Assembly: GCF_032017025.1 (NCBI RefSeq)
Contig: NZ_DALZQO010000009.1
Location: 1 to 64,000 of the forward strand
Length of the DNA: 64,000 bases
Direction: 5' to 3'
Origin: Hydrogenoanaerobacterium sp032017025
GTDB taxonomy: Bacteria; Bacillota; Clostridia; Oscillospirales; Ruminococcaceae
A model generated the notes under the pieces. It saw only the letters and a list, made by a program, of their open reading frames with translations, was not told the DNA's origin and made no database searches. The position numbers and the translations under genes are program-made. Of this stretch, positions 8,242 through 15,963 are shown in pieces. Position 1 is the stretch's first letter. Every line of letters starts with the position of its first letter.

Positions 8242-9276
8242 CTATAGACTGTGGTCGAGGATTTGCCCTTGTGTCTGGGGCTCCTTGCTGAACTCACGAA
8301 TAAATCCTTTTTCGTTTCTGGCAATATAACCGTCCTCGCAGGGCTGCAGATTGAGAGCTTCGATCTCAGCTTTGCAGTATCCGGCATAGTCGAAGTACAT
8401 CCCTATTGGAGAGGATGGATGTACAAGACCACGTTTTTGTGCCAAATCCCTGCCGAACTTTTCCCAATGCTGCTCGGAGGGGATAAAGTCGTAGCAGTCA
8501 AGGTTTTGGGAGATGTCCAGCGCCTCATCCAGCCGGGTGCAACCCTCCAGCTCCATGGCTGCCTGAAACCGCTCATGGAAGAAGGACATACCCTGTCCCT
8601 GTTCCGCCAGAACATAGCCGAGATTGTTCCCAGCCCGAATCAGTTCCTCCAGGGATTCATATTGATTGGCAATGTCCGTAATATTGTCAAGGCAGCATTC
8701 TGCCTCCAGCAAAACCGCACGGCTCCATTTTGTGATCCCCAACTCACTCATTGCAACCGACAGCTCATCTGGTTCGCCGGTGCTGATCTCATAGTCGGGC
8801 AGCCTTACCCATAAGCCTGCCGATTGGATGCCGGAGGCTACTTTTATTCGCACACTGGCGCTCTCACCAGTCAGCTGTTCCAGATTTTTGCCGGTGTAGA
8901 CTTCATGGTCGGCATAGTGGCGTTCCACATAACCGCCGGATACGAACACCCCGCCGTTTTTCTCCCGAATGTCGCGTCCCCACTGGTTCAGGTCAATGAA
9001 GAGAAGCTGATCAGGCGTGGCCTGATGCTGGTATGTGGCGATATATTTTCCGAGAGTTGCATCGTCCTTTACCCCATAATAAAGGGTGAAGCTGTCGAGC
9101 TGCTCGGTGAGGTTGATGAGATCGGCGGCGGTTTCGATAGACACAAACTGAGAAGAGCCTTCTAAGAGAAGATGCTCCCGGATTGACATTTTAGCAAACC
9201 GCTCACCGAGAAATGCCATTTCTGCAGCGGTACCGGGCAGCTTCTTCCATGGATAGGGATACGGATAGTCGTTCAT
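8242..9276 (-). CDS. ArdA-like antirestriction protein (paralogue 1)
   Basis: This 344-residue protein carries two diverged ArdA-type units. The first has TAADLINLTEQLDSFTLYYG, then LNQWGRDIREKNGGVFVSGG; the second has TRLDEALDISQNLDCYDFIP, then EKFGRDLAQKRG and a YFDYAGYCKAEI segment. ArdA proteins mimic bent B-form DNA and block type I restriction enzymes; DNA mimicry here is inferred from family membership and the acidic composition. It ends ILDHSL without the Met/Gly tail. SD GAGGTGA overlaps the stop codon of the upstream ArdA-like gene. Confidence 0.7.
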   Translation of the reverse strand: MNDYPYPYPWKKLPGTAAEMAFLGERFAKMSIREHLLLEGSSQFVSIETAADLINLTEQLDSFTLYYGVKDDATLGKYIATYQHQATPDQLLFIDLNQWGRDIREKNGGVFVSGGYVERHYADHEVYTGKNLEQLTGESASVRIKVASGIQSAGLWVRLPDYEISTGEPDELSVAMSELGITKWSRAVLLEAECCLDNITDIANQYESLEELIRAGNNLGYVLAEQGQGMSFFHERFQAAMELEGCTRLDEALDISQNLDCYDFIPSEQHWEKFGRDLAQKRGLVHPSSPIGMYFDYAGYCKAEIEALNLQPCEDGYIARNEKGFIREFSKEPQTQGQILDHSL

Positions 9277-9283
9277 ACTGGTT

Positions 9284-10762
9284 TCACCTCATTTCCATAT
9301 GCTGATCAGGGCGCCCAAGGCATTGTTCCACAGTCATCCCGTTCTCTGAAAGAAGGATACCATAATCCGTGTCTACCGCTCCCTGCGCCTCCATCAGCTT
9401 CTGACCGTAGCTGTAGAGGTTCCTGCTGTTGATCAGCTCGTCCTTCAGCGGAATATCGTGTTTCATAATCTCGGCTTGGGCGTACTCCAATGGGGATGGG
9501 ATTTCCCGTTGGAGCCGGAAGTCCACAGCCTGTCCCGCAAGATCCACCGCCTCGTCCAGCGTAAGGTCTTTGGGGGCAGCCTCCAGCATTGCCTTATAGA
9601 CGGGGAGCCGCCCCTCAAGTTCGAGCTTGTGAAGCTGCTCGGCAAAAGCAGCGACTACGGTAATATCGCCATCGCATTCCTCCAGCTCATTGCTGATGAG
9701 TTCACAAATCTGCGGGGCGGCGCAATCTTCCACATGGAAGGCACATTCCCGAAAGGATGCCGCACCCACAGCCTCTGCCGCCTGAGATATCGCCTCATCG
9801 TCAGCAGGGAGCCCCAGCTGTACGCAGAGGGCGTTGTCGTATGCGGGATCGTTAAAATATCCCTTTCTGACCGACAGCAAAATAGTATAGTCGGGCTTCT
9901 CCGGCAGAGCAGCCTCACCGCTCTGGTAGGTTCTTGCGATCTCGCCATTCTGGATCACATAGCCATGAGGGGTAAAAACGCCGCCCTCGCCCTCACGCAT
10001 CTCCTTGCCAATTTTAGCATAATCCAGCCAAGGGAATATCCTTCCAGACAGGGTTTCCAGCTCCGGCACAAAGTCATTGTCAGCATAAAACTTACCGAGG
10101 GACTGGTCATCATGAGCTTCGTAGGCAATCTGACAATGCTCCATACTGTGGGTCATGTTGATGAGGCGGTCAATGGCGATAGGGGCGTGTTGGGTTTGGA
10201 GGGTATCCATCATGACCATTCCCTCGAAGCAGTCCAGCTCCCATTGACTCAGGGAGGATAAGCGCTCGGCCAGATGATTCAGCTCATACAGATTCGTATT
10301 TGAACTGATAAACTGCGGCAGATAGTCCAGCTCGCAATTTATGATCTCCGAGGAATAGATGACACGTTCATCGGTGATTCGGGCCTTGTCCATCGCATCC
10401 AATATCTCATATGGCTCGGCAGGCAGCGTGAGCGTAGAAGAAGTATACGCACCGAGTGAACCGGGGCGGGCAATTTCTACTTCAAAAATTTCGCCCTTCT
10501 TCATACCGGATTCATCTTGGTAAGGAGGCTGGAGGGTATCCCAACCAAACATCGCTCCATGATGCATCATCTTTACCTGCTCGGGTGTAACGCCGTGCCT
10601 CTCGTTGTAGCTGTTGACGATCTCCCGATTTGCCTTTTTATTTTCTGTGTTGAGTTCGAAGCGTCTGAATCCTGATTTTCCATATTCAATGCTCATGATT
10701 TCGCCATTCGCATTTATGAATAGACACTGTTCCGGAAACCGGCTTCTTGATTTTTTATCCAA
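9284..10762 (-). CDS. ArdA-like antirestriction protein (paralogue 2)
   Basis: This 492-residue protein shows the ArdA pattern in the middle and end: NLYELNHLAERLSSLSQWEL, AIDRLINMTHSMEHCQIAYE, FPWLDYAKIGKEMREGEGG, then YTILLSVR and a second unit with TLDEAVDLAGQAVDFRL. It is acidic, as expected for a DNA mimic. The start is TTG at 10762, 8 nt after the GGGAGG that lies inside the MGGM codons of the upstream ankyrin gene, overlapping it by 8 bp. It ends HMEMR, a degenerate form of the tail whose codons (ATGAGGTGA) provide the SD for paralogue 1. Confidence 0.75.
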   Translation of the reverse strand: MDKKSRSRFPEQCLFINANGEIMSIEYGKSGFRRFELNTENKKANREIVNSYNERHGVTPEQVKMMHHGAMFGWDTLQPPYQDESGMKKGEIFEVEIARPGSLGAYTSSTLTLPAEPYEILDAMDKARITDERVIYSSEIINCELDYLPQFISSNTNLYELNHLAERLSSLSQWELDCFEGMVMMDTLQTQHAPIAIDRLINMTHSMEHCQIAYEAHDDQSLGKFYADNDFVPELETLSGRIFPWLDYAKIGKEMREGEGGVFTPHGYVIQNGEIARTYQSGEAALPEKPDYTILLSVRKGYFNDPAYDNALCVQLGLPADDEAISQAAEAVGAASFRECAFHVEDCAAPQICELISNELEECDGDITVVAAFAEQLHKLELEGRLPVYKAMLEAAPKDLTLDEAVDLAGQAVDFRLQREIPSPLEYAQAEIMKHDIPLKDELINSRNLYSYGQKLMEAQGAVDTDYGILLSENGMTVEQCLGRPDQHMEMR

Positions 10763-12164
10763 GCGTCATTCCTCCCATCTGCTGATCTTCACTCCGCACT
10801 GAATCAGAACCCTCAAAATTCTGCTTCCAGCTATCGTACAACGTTTCAAACGCCTTATCATTGGTAAGGGGATAATTATGGGCATTTGCTTTGGTCCAAT
10901 CGGCGTAATGGCCGAAATCCATGCCGCGCTCCAGCAGCATTTGCGCCGCTTGTGTATTACCCGTGTTGATACAAGCGTGAAGCGCCCCGTAATTGTGGGC
11001 ATCAATCTCCATGCCCTGCTCCAGCAGATGCGTGACCGCCCAATGACTCCGCTGAAAAGCGCGGATCACATCAGTAGCAGCCTTGTCCGCGTGAATGCCT
11101 TTCTTCACCAGCTCAGAGGCGGTGGTATAATCATCCCTTAAGGCCGCCTGATGGAGCAGCCGGGGGGAGGCGTCGCCAATCTGTTCGGGCGTGGACTGCT
11201 TCAGCAGCGCCTTGGCAATATGGACTTTTTCATCGTATGCGTAGGAGATCACATCGCCGTAATACGTCCTGGGAAGATCAGTGACGCAGTTTTCTGCCAG
11301 TTCATAAAACAGACGCACCTTTTCGCCATCGCCTGTATCGACAGCGCGTTTGCTCGCTGTAAGGTACTGCTCTCCGGTCAGGCTTTTTGCGTCGGAAAGC
11401 AGAACCGTCGTCATCTTTCTGCCTACCGCACCCGGTCTGCCCGCAGCAAGGGGCAGCAACTCGGCAATTTCATCCGGAACTTTTGAGTACGCCATCTGAA
11501 ACGCGGTCAGATCGCCGTCCTCAATGGCCAGCACCGCCATGTCGGAGTCACTGATTTTCAGAGGTCGCTGACCCACCTCGTTGACAAACTCCGTGATGCT
11601 CCCCGTCACACGGCGCAGGAGTTGTTCCACGCCGCTGAATTCTTCTTCCAGCCTGCCGCGACGCTCTACAAGGCTGTCAATCAGCAGCCGCTGTTCCTCA
11701 CCATTCAGGTGCATCACCACGCCGCTGGGACTTTGTGCCTCTCCGAGCCGAATATATCTGGCGTAGGTACCGCCGTCACCGTTGAACGCCTTGGTGATGG
11801 CGGAGGCGGTGAGATACATGCGGTCCAGATCGCTTCCGGTTTCTCCGAGGGTTTTGCCGGTGATGAACCCCTTCGTGACGCTTTCCTTTTTCTGCTGATC
11901 AAACCATTTCAGATAAACATCCAGATAGACGCCCTCACTGCCGCCGTAGTCGACGGTACAGAAAAATCCAGCACCTTCCGGTATCTCCTTGCCATCTTTC
12001 CACTCATCGTTCATCAGAAAGTATTCATCGGGCAGATAGCCGGTGCTTTCGAGGTGATGCTGAAGCTCTGCAAAAACCTCTTGCGCCGTGCGCTGGCCGA
12101 CACGCCGGACAGTACCCGGCTTATCGGGGTTGGCTTCCCATATATCAAAATCAATTGTTTTCAA
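10755..12164 (-). CDS. ankyrin-repeat protein with unassigned N-terminal domain
   Basis: This protein has 469 residues. The N-terminal 140 residues (FDIWEANPDKPGTVRRVG, GYLPDEYFLMNDEW, GSEGVYLDVYLKWF) form a domain I have no name for. From about residue 215 come helical repeats, with clear ankyrin units near the end: LLHQAALRDDYTTASELVKK, NYGALHACINTGNTQAAQML and LERGMDFGH. Ankyrin repeats bind proteins, so a host target is possible but not shown. The start is TTG at 12164, 8 nt after GGAGG in the tail of the LPD28 gene. It ends QQMGGMTLG, and those codons hold the SD and overlap the start of ArdA paralogue 2. Confidence 0.7.
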   Translation of the reverse strand: MKTIDFDIWEANPDKPGTVRRVGQRTAQEVFAELQHHLESTGYLPDEYFLMNDEWKDGKEIPEGAGFFCTVDYGGSEGVYLDVYLKWFDQQKKESVTKGFITGKTLGETGSDLDRMYLTASAITKAFNGDGGTYARYIRLGEAQSPSGVVMHLNGEEQRLLIDSLVERRGRLEEEFSGVEQLLRRVTGSITEFVNEVGQRPLKISDSDMAVLAIEDGDLTAFQMAYSKVPDEIAELLPLAAGRPGAVGRKMTTVLLSDAKSLTGEQYLTASKRAVDTGDGEKVRLFYELAENCVTDLPRTYYGDVISYAYDEKVHIAKALLKQSTPEQIGDASPRLLHQAALRDDYTTASELVKKGIHADKAATDVIRAFQRSHWAVTHLLEQGMEIDAHNYGALHACINTGNTQAAQMLLERGMDFGHYADWTKANAHNYPLTNDKAFETLYDSWKQNFEGSDSVRSEDQQMGGMTLG

Positions 12165-12165
12165 G

Positions 12166-12966
12166 CTACATGCCTCCCATCTCCATACCCTGTTCAGGTG
12201 TGTCCTGCTCCACCATATTCATTTTCTGTACCTGCATATCAAAGGCGGTCAGATAGGCGTGGTAGTCGCCCTGGCCGGGACTGCAGCGTAGGCAGTACCG
12301 ATATCGCTCCGTTTCGATCATATAGCCGTAATTCTGCCGCCAGCCGCCGCCTATTTCCCCGTGGTGCCCGGCACAGTAGCTGTGCATGGCACTGAGATCC
12401 TTCAGCGGTCCGGTTTCCCGCAGCTCGTTTACCAGCTCGGCCAGTTCGTCTTTGAATTCGGGGCTGTTCAGTGCCTCTTCACCTCGCGGCCACCATGTAT
12501 GCCAGAATTCCTTCCCACCGCTGCCGAAGTCGATGCGAACATGACCGATGGCGCCCAACTCCGCATCCTGTTCTTTTGGAGGGGCAAAAAAAAGACCCGC
12601 CTCATCGGGAGAGGCAGGCCGCAGTGTAAATTTGGGCTCATCGGGGGCGAGGGTGATGCTGTGTTCCTCGCAGAACTCCGCAAGGCTCATGCTTTCTCCG
12701 AGAAAATTGAGCTTGCCCTGCAACCTGCGGTAACCCGCCTTGGGAATGGTGACCGGCGCCGGCGTCAAAACCGCTCCGGCATGATTGACACCAACCTGAT
12801 TTTCTACGGTTACCGGCTTGCCGGGATCATAGTCGGAACCACGCAAATCATAGCAGGAAAATCCTTTCGGCACGGTAAAACGGTCAATGCGGGAGTTGGT
12901 GAAAAGTGCAGGCTTTCCAAAAAGCTCCACGTGTTCATATTCTTCTTCTCTGGCGTTAACGCTCAT
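12166..12966 (-). CDS. LPD28-domain protein
   Basis: The protein has 266 residues. Residues 8-100 match large polyvalent protein-associated domain 28: VELFGKPALFTNSRIDRFTV, then CYDLRGSDYDPGKP, VNHAGAVLT and SMSLAEFCEEH. The second half (GHVRIDFGSGGKEFWHTWW, then GYMIETERYRYCLRC and YHAYLTAFDMQ) is another conserved but unnamed element domain. LPD domains are accessory to DNA-processing polyproteins of phages and conjugative elements. It ends GMEMGGM; those codons and the stop supply the SD for the TTG start of the ankyrin gene 1 nt further on. GGAGG precedes its ATG. Confidence 0.75.
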   Translation of the reverse strand: MSVNAREEEYEHVELFGKPALFTNSRIDRFTVPKGFSCYDLRGSDYDPGKPVTVENQVGVNHAGAVLTPAPVTIPKAGYRRLQGKLNFLGESMSLAEFCEEHSITLAPDEPKFTLRPASPDEAGLFFAPPKEQDAELGAIGHVRIDFGSGGKEFWHTWWPRGEEALNSPEFKDELAELVNELRETGPLKDLSAMHSYCAGHHGEIGGGWRQNYGYMIETERYRYCLRCSPGQGDYHAYLTAFDMQVQKMNMVEQDTPEQGMEMGGM

Positions 12967-13004
12967 ATTGACACCTCCATGATAAAAAACAGCAGGGTTT
13001 CTGC

Positions 13005-13370
13005 CTACATACCCATTTCCATACTGTTTTGCATTTCAAAGTATGCCTCCACCTCCGCATCCGTAGCAACAGGGAACTCCTGCGGCTCCGTTTCACCCAA
13101 CTGCATGGGGATAAGGTGCGGCAGAATCTGCTGTAAAAACTCCTGATCCGGGCAGCGGTCGATAAACTCGCCCATCGTGTTCAGGATTAGATTGTCCATG
13201 GTATCGGTGAGAATGATCTCCCTTGCATCGCTGTGCTGCATGATGAAGTTGGCGATGTTGGAGGGAGAGCGCTCAAACCAGTATTCGCTTCGATATCCCT
13301 CATAGGGATAGACATACCCCCTGATTAGATTGTGACGCTCAAACATTTCCGCGATTTCTTTGTCTGTCAT
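13005..13370 (-). CDS. hypothetical acidic protein, 121 residues
   Basis: I do not recognise this protein. It begins MTDKEIAEMFERHNLIRGYV, with RSPSNIANFIMQHSDAREII in the middle, and is acidic overall, so a DNA-mimic role like its neighbours is possible. The ATG at 13370 is used because AAAGGAG lies 8 nt upstream; a start 18 nt earlier lacks one. It ends NSMEMGM, the shared tail without the GGAGG codons. No gene starts just behind it: a short stem and six T (12985-13004) follow, so here the tail does not serve as a ribosome binding site. Confidence 0.6.
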   Translation of the reverse strand: MTDKEIAEMFERHNLIRGYVYPYEGYRSEYWFERSPSNIANFIMQHSDAREIILTDTMDNLILNTMGEFIDRCPDQEFLQQILPHLIPMQLGETEPQEFPVATDAEVEAYFEMQNSMEMGM

Positions 13371-13489
13371 GACCTGTTCTCCTTTCAATGAATTAGGTAC
13401 TGTTCCGCATCAATCACACAGAATACCATCCGGTGTGCGGAATAGCTATCCCATAAATCAATAAACCGGCGTCCGGCTTATGATGGAGG

Positions 13490-14101
13490 CTATACAAAAA
13501 CCGCCCCATCACACCATTTTTTCATGGCATTGTACAGCAGATGCACTTTGGTCCGGTCGGTTACGCTGCGCCATCCTGATGGCTTAATCTGCCGGAGACC
13601 ATACTGGTGCTCGCCCTCAAAGTATGCGAGGATTCCGATGTCGTCCGGTATCTCATGGGCGATTTTAGAGGCGAGAGACTTCGGAACGCAGTAGTAATTT
13701 TCATTTCCGTGGAAGTTGTGCCCGTTTGCACTCCTGAAATCCGAGTAAGTGATTTTAACCTCGAAGCAAGTCACCATCATGCCTACTTTCCAGTTATGGC
13801 ACCGCAGGACACAGCCATGGCATTTCCGGTCATTCTTATCTGTACCGCCATCACGGAAACACTTTCCGGGCTGATGCATATGTGCAGTGGCACACTGGTC
13901 TCTCTCGGAAAACCGCTCCGCATCCAGAAGCCGACAGAGGTATTCCTCATTCTCGTAATAGTCTTCAAACCGGATGCTGTCCACAATTCCCGTGGGCGTC
14001 CAGACCTCGTCCGCCCACCGAATGGTTCTCTTGTCGGTGTTCAGCTTTGGCCGGTAATGGTGGGTGAGGGCCTTGATCCGCTTTGTCAAATCCGTTTCCA
14101 C
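13490..14101 (-). CDS. MmcB-like (PD-(D/E)XK) nuclease with Cys/His cluster
   Basis: The protein has 203 residues. VTCFEVKITYSDFRSANGHN resembles the E-x-K active-site strand of MmcB-like DNA repair nucleases, preceded by a candidate catalytic Asp in GIVDSIRFEDYY. NENYYCVPKSLASKIAHEIP and DDIGILAYFEG follow in the usual order. Inserted before the active site (about residues 70-105) is a Cys/His-rich stretch (CATAHMHQPGKC, then CHGCVLRCHN) that looks like a zinc finger. Nuclease activity is inferred. The start is GTG at 14101, directly after ArdA paralogue 3. It has no Met/Gly tail. Confidence 0.65.
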   Translation of the reverse strand: METDLTKRIKALTHHYRPKLNTDKRTIRWADEVWTPTGIVDSIRFEDYYENEEYLCRLLDAERFSERDQCATAHMHQPGKCFRDGGTDKNDRKCHGCVLRCHNWKVGMMVTCFEVKITYSDFRSANGHNFHGNENYYCVPKSLASKIAHEIPDDIGILAYFEGEHQYGLRQIKPSGWRSVTDRTKVHLLYNAMKKWCDGAVFV

Positions 14102-14111
14102 CGTTCACCCC

Positions 14112-14714
14112 TCATCCCATCTCCATGCCGCCAAGTATCTGCTTATCCTGGTGGGCGTCGACAATGTCCTGCAACGCCTGTTCCGCGCTGTCACGCCTGA
14201 GAACATATCCCCCGGTCGCATAAGCGCCGCCGTGATTGGCGTAATACTCAATGCCGATTCTTGTATAGTCCAGATAGGGCTGGACACTCTCGTCAAAGGC
14301 CATCACGCCTGTTTCCACAAGGTACGCTCCCAGCTCACGGTCGGTATTCACCCCGGAGAGCAGCAGGTACTGGTCCAGCCGCTCTCCAATGGCGATGACA
14401 TCATCCAAACTGTTCACAGACTCGGCGTTCAAAGCGCCTTCAAAGATATAGCACTGGTCACGGTCTAAGTTGCCTGTGAGTTCAGCGATTCGATTCAGCT
14501 TTTTGAACTCTCCGGAATTGTTTACATCCGCTTTTTTCAGATACTGCCCAATGCCCCATACATTGCTAACCGCCCCGACAATACGGGTAGAGGCAACGTC
14601 ATCGCTGATGTTGTCCAGAGCCGCCCACGCCTCACCAATTTCTGCGGGACTGGTCGGCAGCGGCAGATACACACCCTCATAATCATCAGCGCGAGTCAAA
14701 TGAAGTGTAATCAT
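14112..14714 (-). CDS. ardA: ArdA-like antirestriction protein (paralogue 3, short)
   Basis: At 200 residues this is close to the classical ArdA length (about 165). It has FKKLNRIAELTGNLDRDQCY, then LDDVIAIGERLDQYLLLSGV, LGAYLVETG and the hallmark YLDYTRIGIEYYANHGGAYA. ArdA proteins inhibit type I restriction enzymes by DNA mimicry. It overlaps the upstream paralogue 4 in an ATGA junction, with GGGAGG inside the MGGM codons as SD. It ends ILGGMEMG, a rearranged tail whose downstream bases provide the SD for the nuclease gene. Confidence 0.8.
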   Translation of the reverse strand: MITLHLTRADDYEGVYLPLPTSPAEIGEAWAALDNISDDVASTRIVGAVSNVWGIGQYLKKADVNNSGEFKKLNRIAELTGNLDRDQCYIFEGALNAESVNSLDDVIAIGERLDQYLLLSGVNTDRELGAYLVETGVMAFDESVQPYLDYTRIGIEYYANHGGAYATGGYVLRRDSAEQALQDIVDAHQDKQILGGMEMG

Positions 14715-15889
14715 AGCTGCATACCTCCCATCTCCATATCCATGCGCTCGGTTTCGCTTCCCGCCATTACTTCTTCAATGGAAATAAAGCCGTGATAGCT
14801 GATGTATCCATTTTCGGTAAACCGGCCGTATTCTCCGGCCATGCGCTGTTTACCATATTCTTTGAAATCGATGTATTCTTCCAGATTTTCGTCAAACTCG
14901 TAATGGCCGGAGTCAATGATCATGTCCCTGCCATATTCTTCTGGGGTGGAGATGCCTGGGATAAAGTCAAAAAGGTCGAGCTGGCTTAGAAGGTTAGACG
15001 CCTGGGCAATGCTGGTAGGGGACGCCATTTGCAACGCTGCCTCCGCTTTCTGGCGGTAGCCGGTGTCCAGTTTCTGATAATGGATGCATAGCCTGTTCAG
15101 CTCATACAGGCTTTCTTCCGTGCCTATCAGGTTCGTGAGCACACCAGGCAGCTCACTGTCAACATACGCCAGCCGCATATGTTCCTCAGAAATGCCCGCA
15201 CGCAGCAGAGCGCGTTCAATTTGGCAATCCTCCATGGGCAGGTAAAGCCATGCAATGTCCGTGGTATCGTCCGAGAGGCTATCATCAATTACTGCTATAG
15301 CAAGCAGAGTATCCCCGCTGTACCGATAGTCCGGAAAATATAGCCCGTCATAGCAAAGCTCCAGTTCCATATCGTTTTCATACACCACACCGTAGGGCGT
15401 GACGGTTCCTTCCTCATTGAGCAGAAGGGAAAGAGCTGTTTTCTGGAAGTCCACCGTACTCAGATCATCCTCGGTCAGCCCACCGTTCAGGTTCATATAG
15501 TGCATTCGTCCAACAGTTGTCAAATCGGTGAAATCCTGCACCACCGTGACCTCCTGACAGGAAAAGGTCAGGTTGATGAAATCCGTCATATTGGAATAGT
15601 CCTTGCTGACAGCGGTGCCCTGAAATTGAGCGCGCTCGTATTTATCGAAGCTTTCCAGCCGTTTTGCGAGGTAGTCCAGCTCATCCACATTGATTTCAGT
15701 TTCCTCTAACCGCTTTAGGATGGGATAATCCCCGCTAATCTCTTTGACAAAGCAATCCCGCACGGCAATGCTGCCAAGTCCTATGGCTTGGAGGCTTTCA
15801 TATATGCCGGCATAATCCGCTATGGGAAAGCAGACAGGGACTGGCGGCAGGTCCGGCCGCTGACGGTTTGATAATAAAGCCTGTATCAT
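14711..15889 (-). CDS. ArdA-like antirestriction protein (paralogue 4)
   Basis: This 392-residue acidic protein has two ArdA-type units. The first contains ELDYLAKRLESFDKYERAQF, DFINLTFSCQEVTVVQDFTD and GTVTPYGVVYE. The second contains LYELNRLCIHYQKLDTGYRQ, NLLSQLDLFDFIP, then EEYGRDMIIDSG and EEYIDFKEYGKQRMAGEYG. Its C-terminal third is very close to paralogue 5, down to the DNA: about 33 of 35 bases agree at 14862-14896 and 16109-16143. It ends MDMEMGGMQL and overlaps paralogue 3 by 4 bp, with the tail codons as SD. Confidence 0.8.
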   Translation of the reverse strand: MIQALLSNRQRPDLPPVPVCFPIADYAGIYESLQAIGLGSIAVRDCFVKEISGDYPILKRLEETEINVDELDYLAKRLESFDKYERAQFQGTAVSKDYSNMTDFINLTFSCQEVTVVQDFTDLTTVGRMHYMNLNGGLTEDDLSTVDFQKTALSLLLNEEGTVTPYGVVYENDMELELCYDGLYFPDYRYSGDTLLAIAVIDDSLSDDTTDIAWLYLPMEDCQIERALLRAGISEEHMRLAYVDSELPGVLTNLIGTEESLYELNRLCIHYQKLDTGYRQKAEAALQMASPTSIAQASNLLSQLDLFDFIPGISTPEEYGRDMIIDSGHYEFDENLEEYIDFKEYGKQRMAGEYGRFTENGYISYHGFISIEEVMAGSETERMDMEMGGMQL

Positions 15890-15927
15890 CTTTTCTCCGC
15901 CTTTCTTCTATTTATTGTACTACTGCC

Positions 15928-15963
15928 TCACGAGGCAAAACGGGACAGGTGAAGTGCGATCAT
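15928..15963 (-). pseudogene. vestigial start of an ArdA paralogue 3-like gene
   Basis: Directly overlapping the stop of paralogue 5 (ATGA junction, GGGAGG in front) is an 11-codon frame, MIALHLSRFAS. It matches the first residues of paralogue 3, MITLHLTR. This is the junction expected if a paralogue 4-paralogue 3 gene pair had been duplicated and the second copy of paralogue 3 then deleted. Confidence 0.6.
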
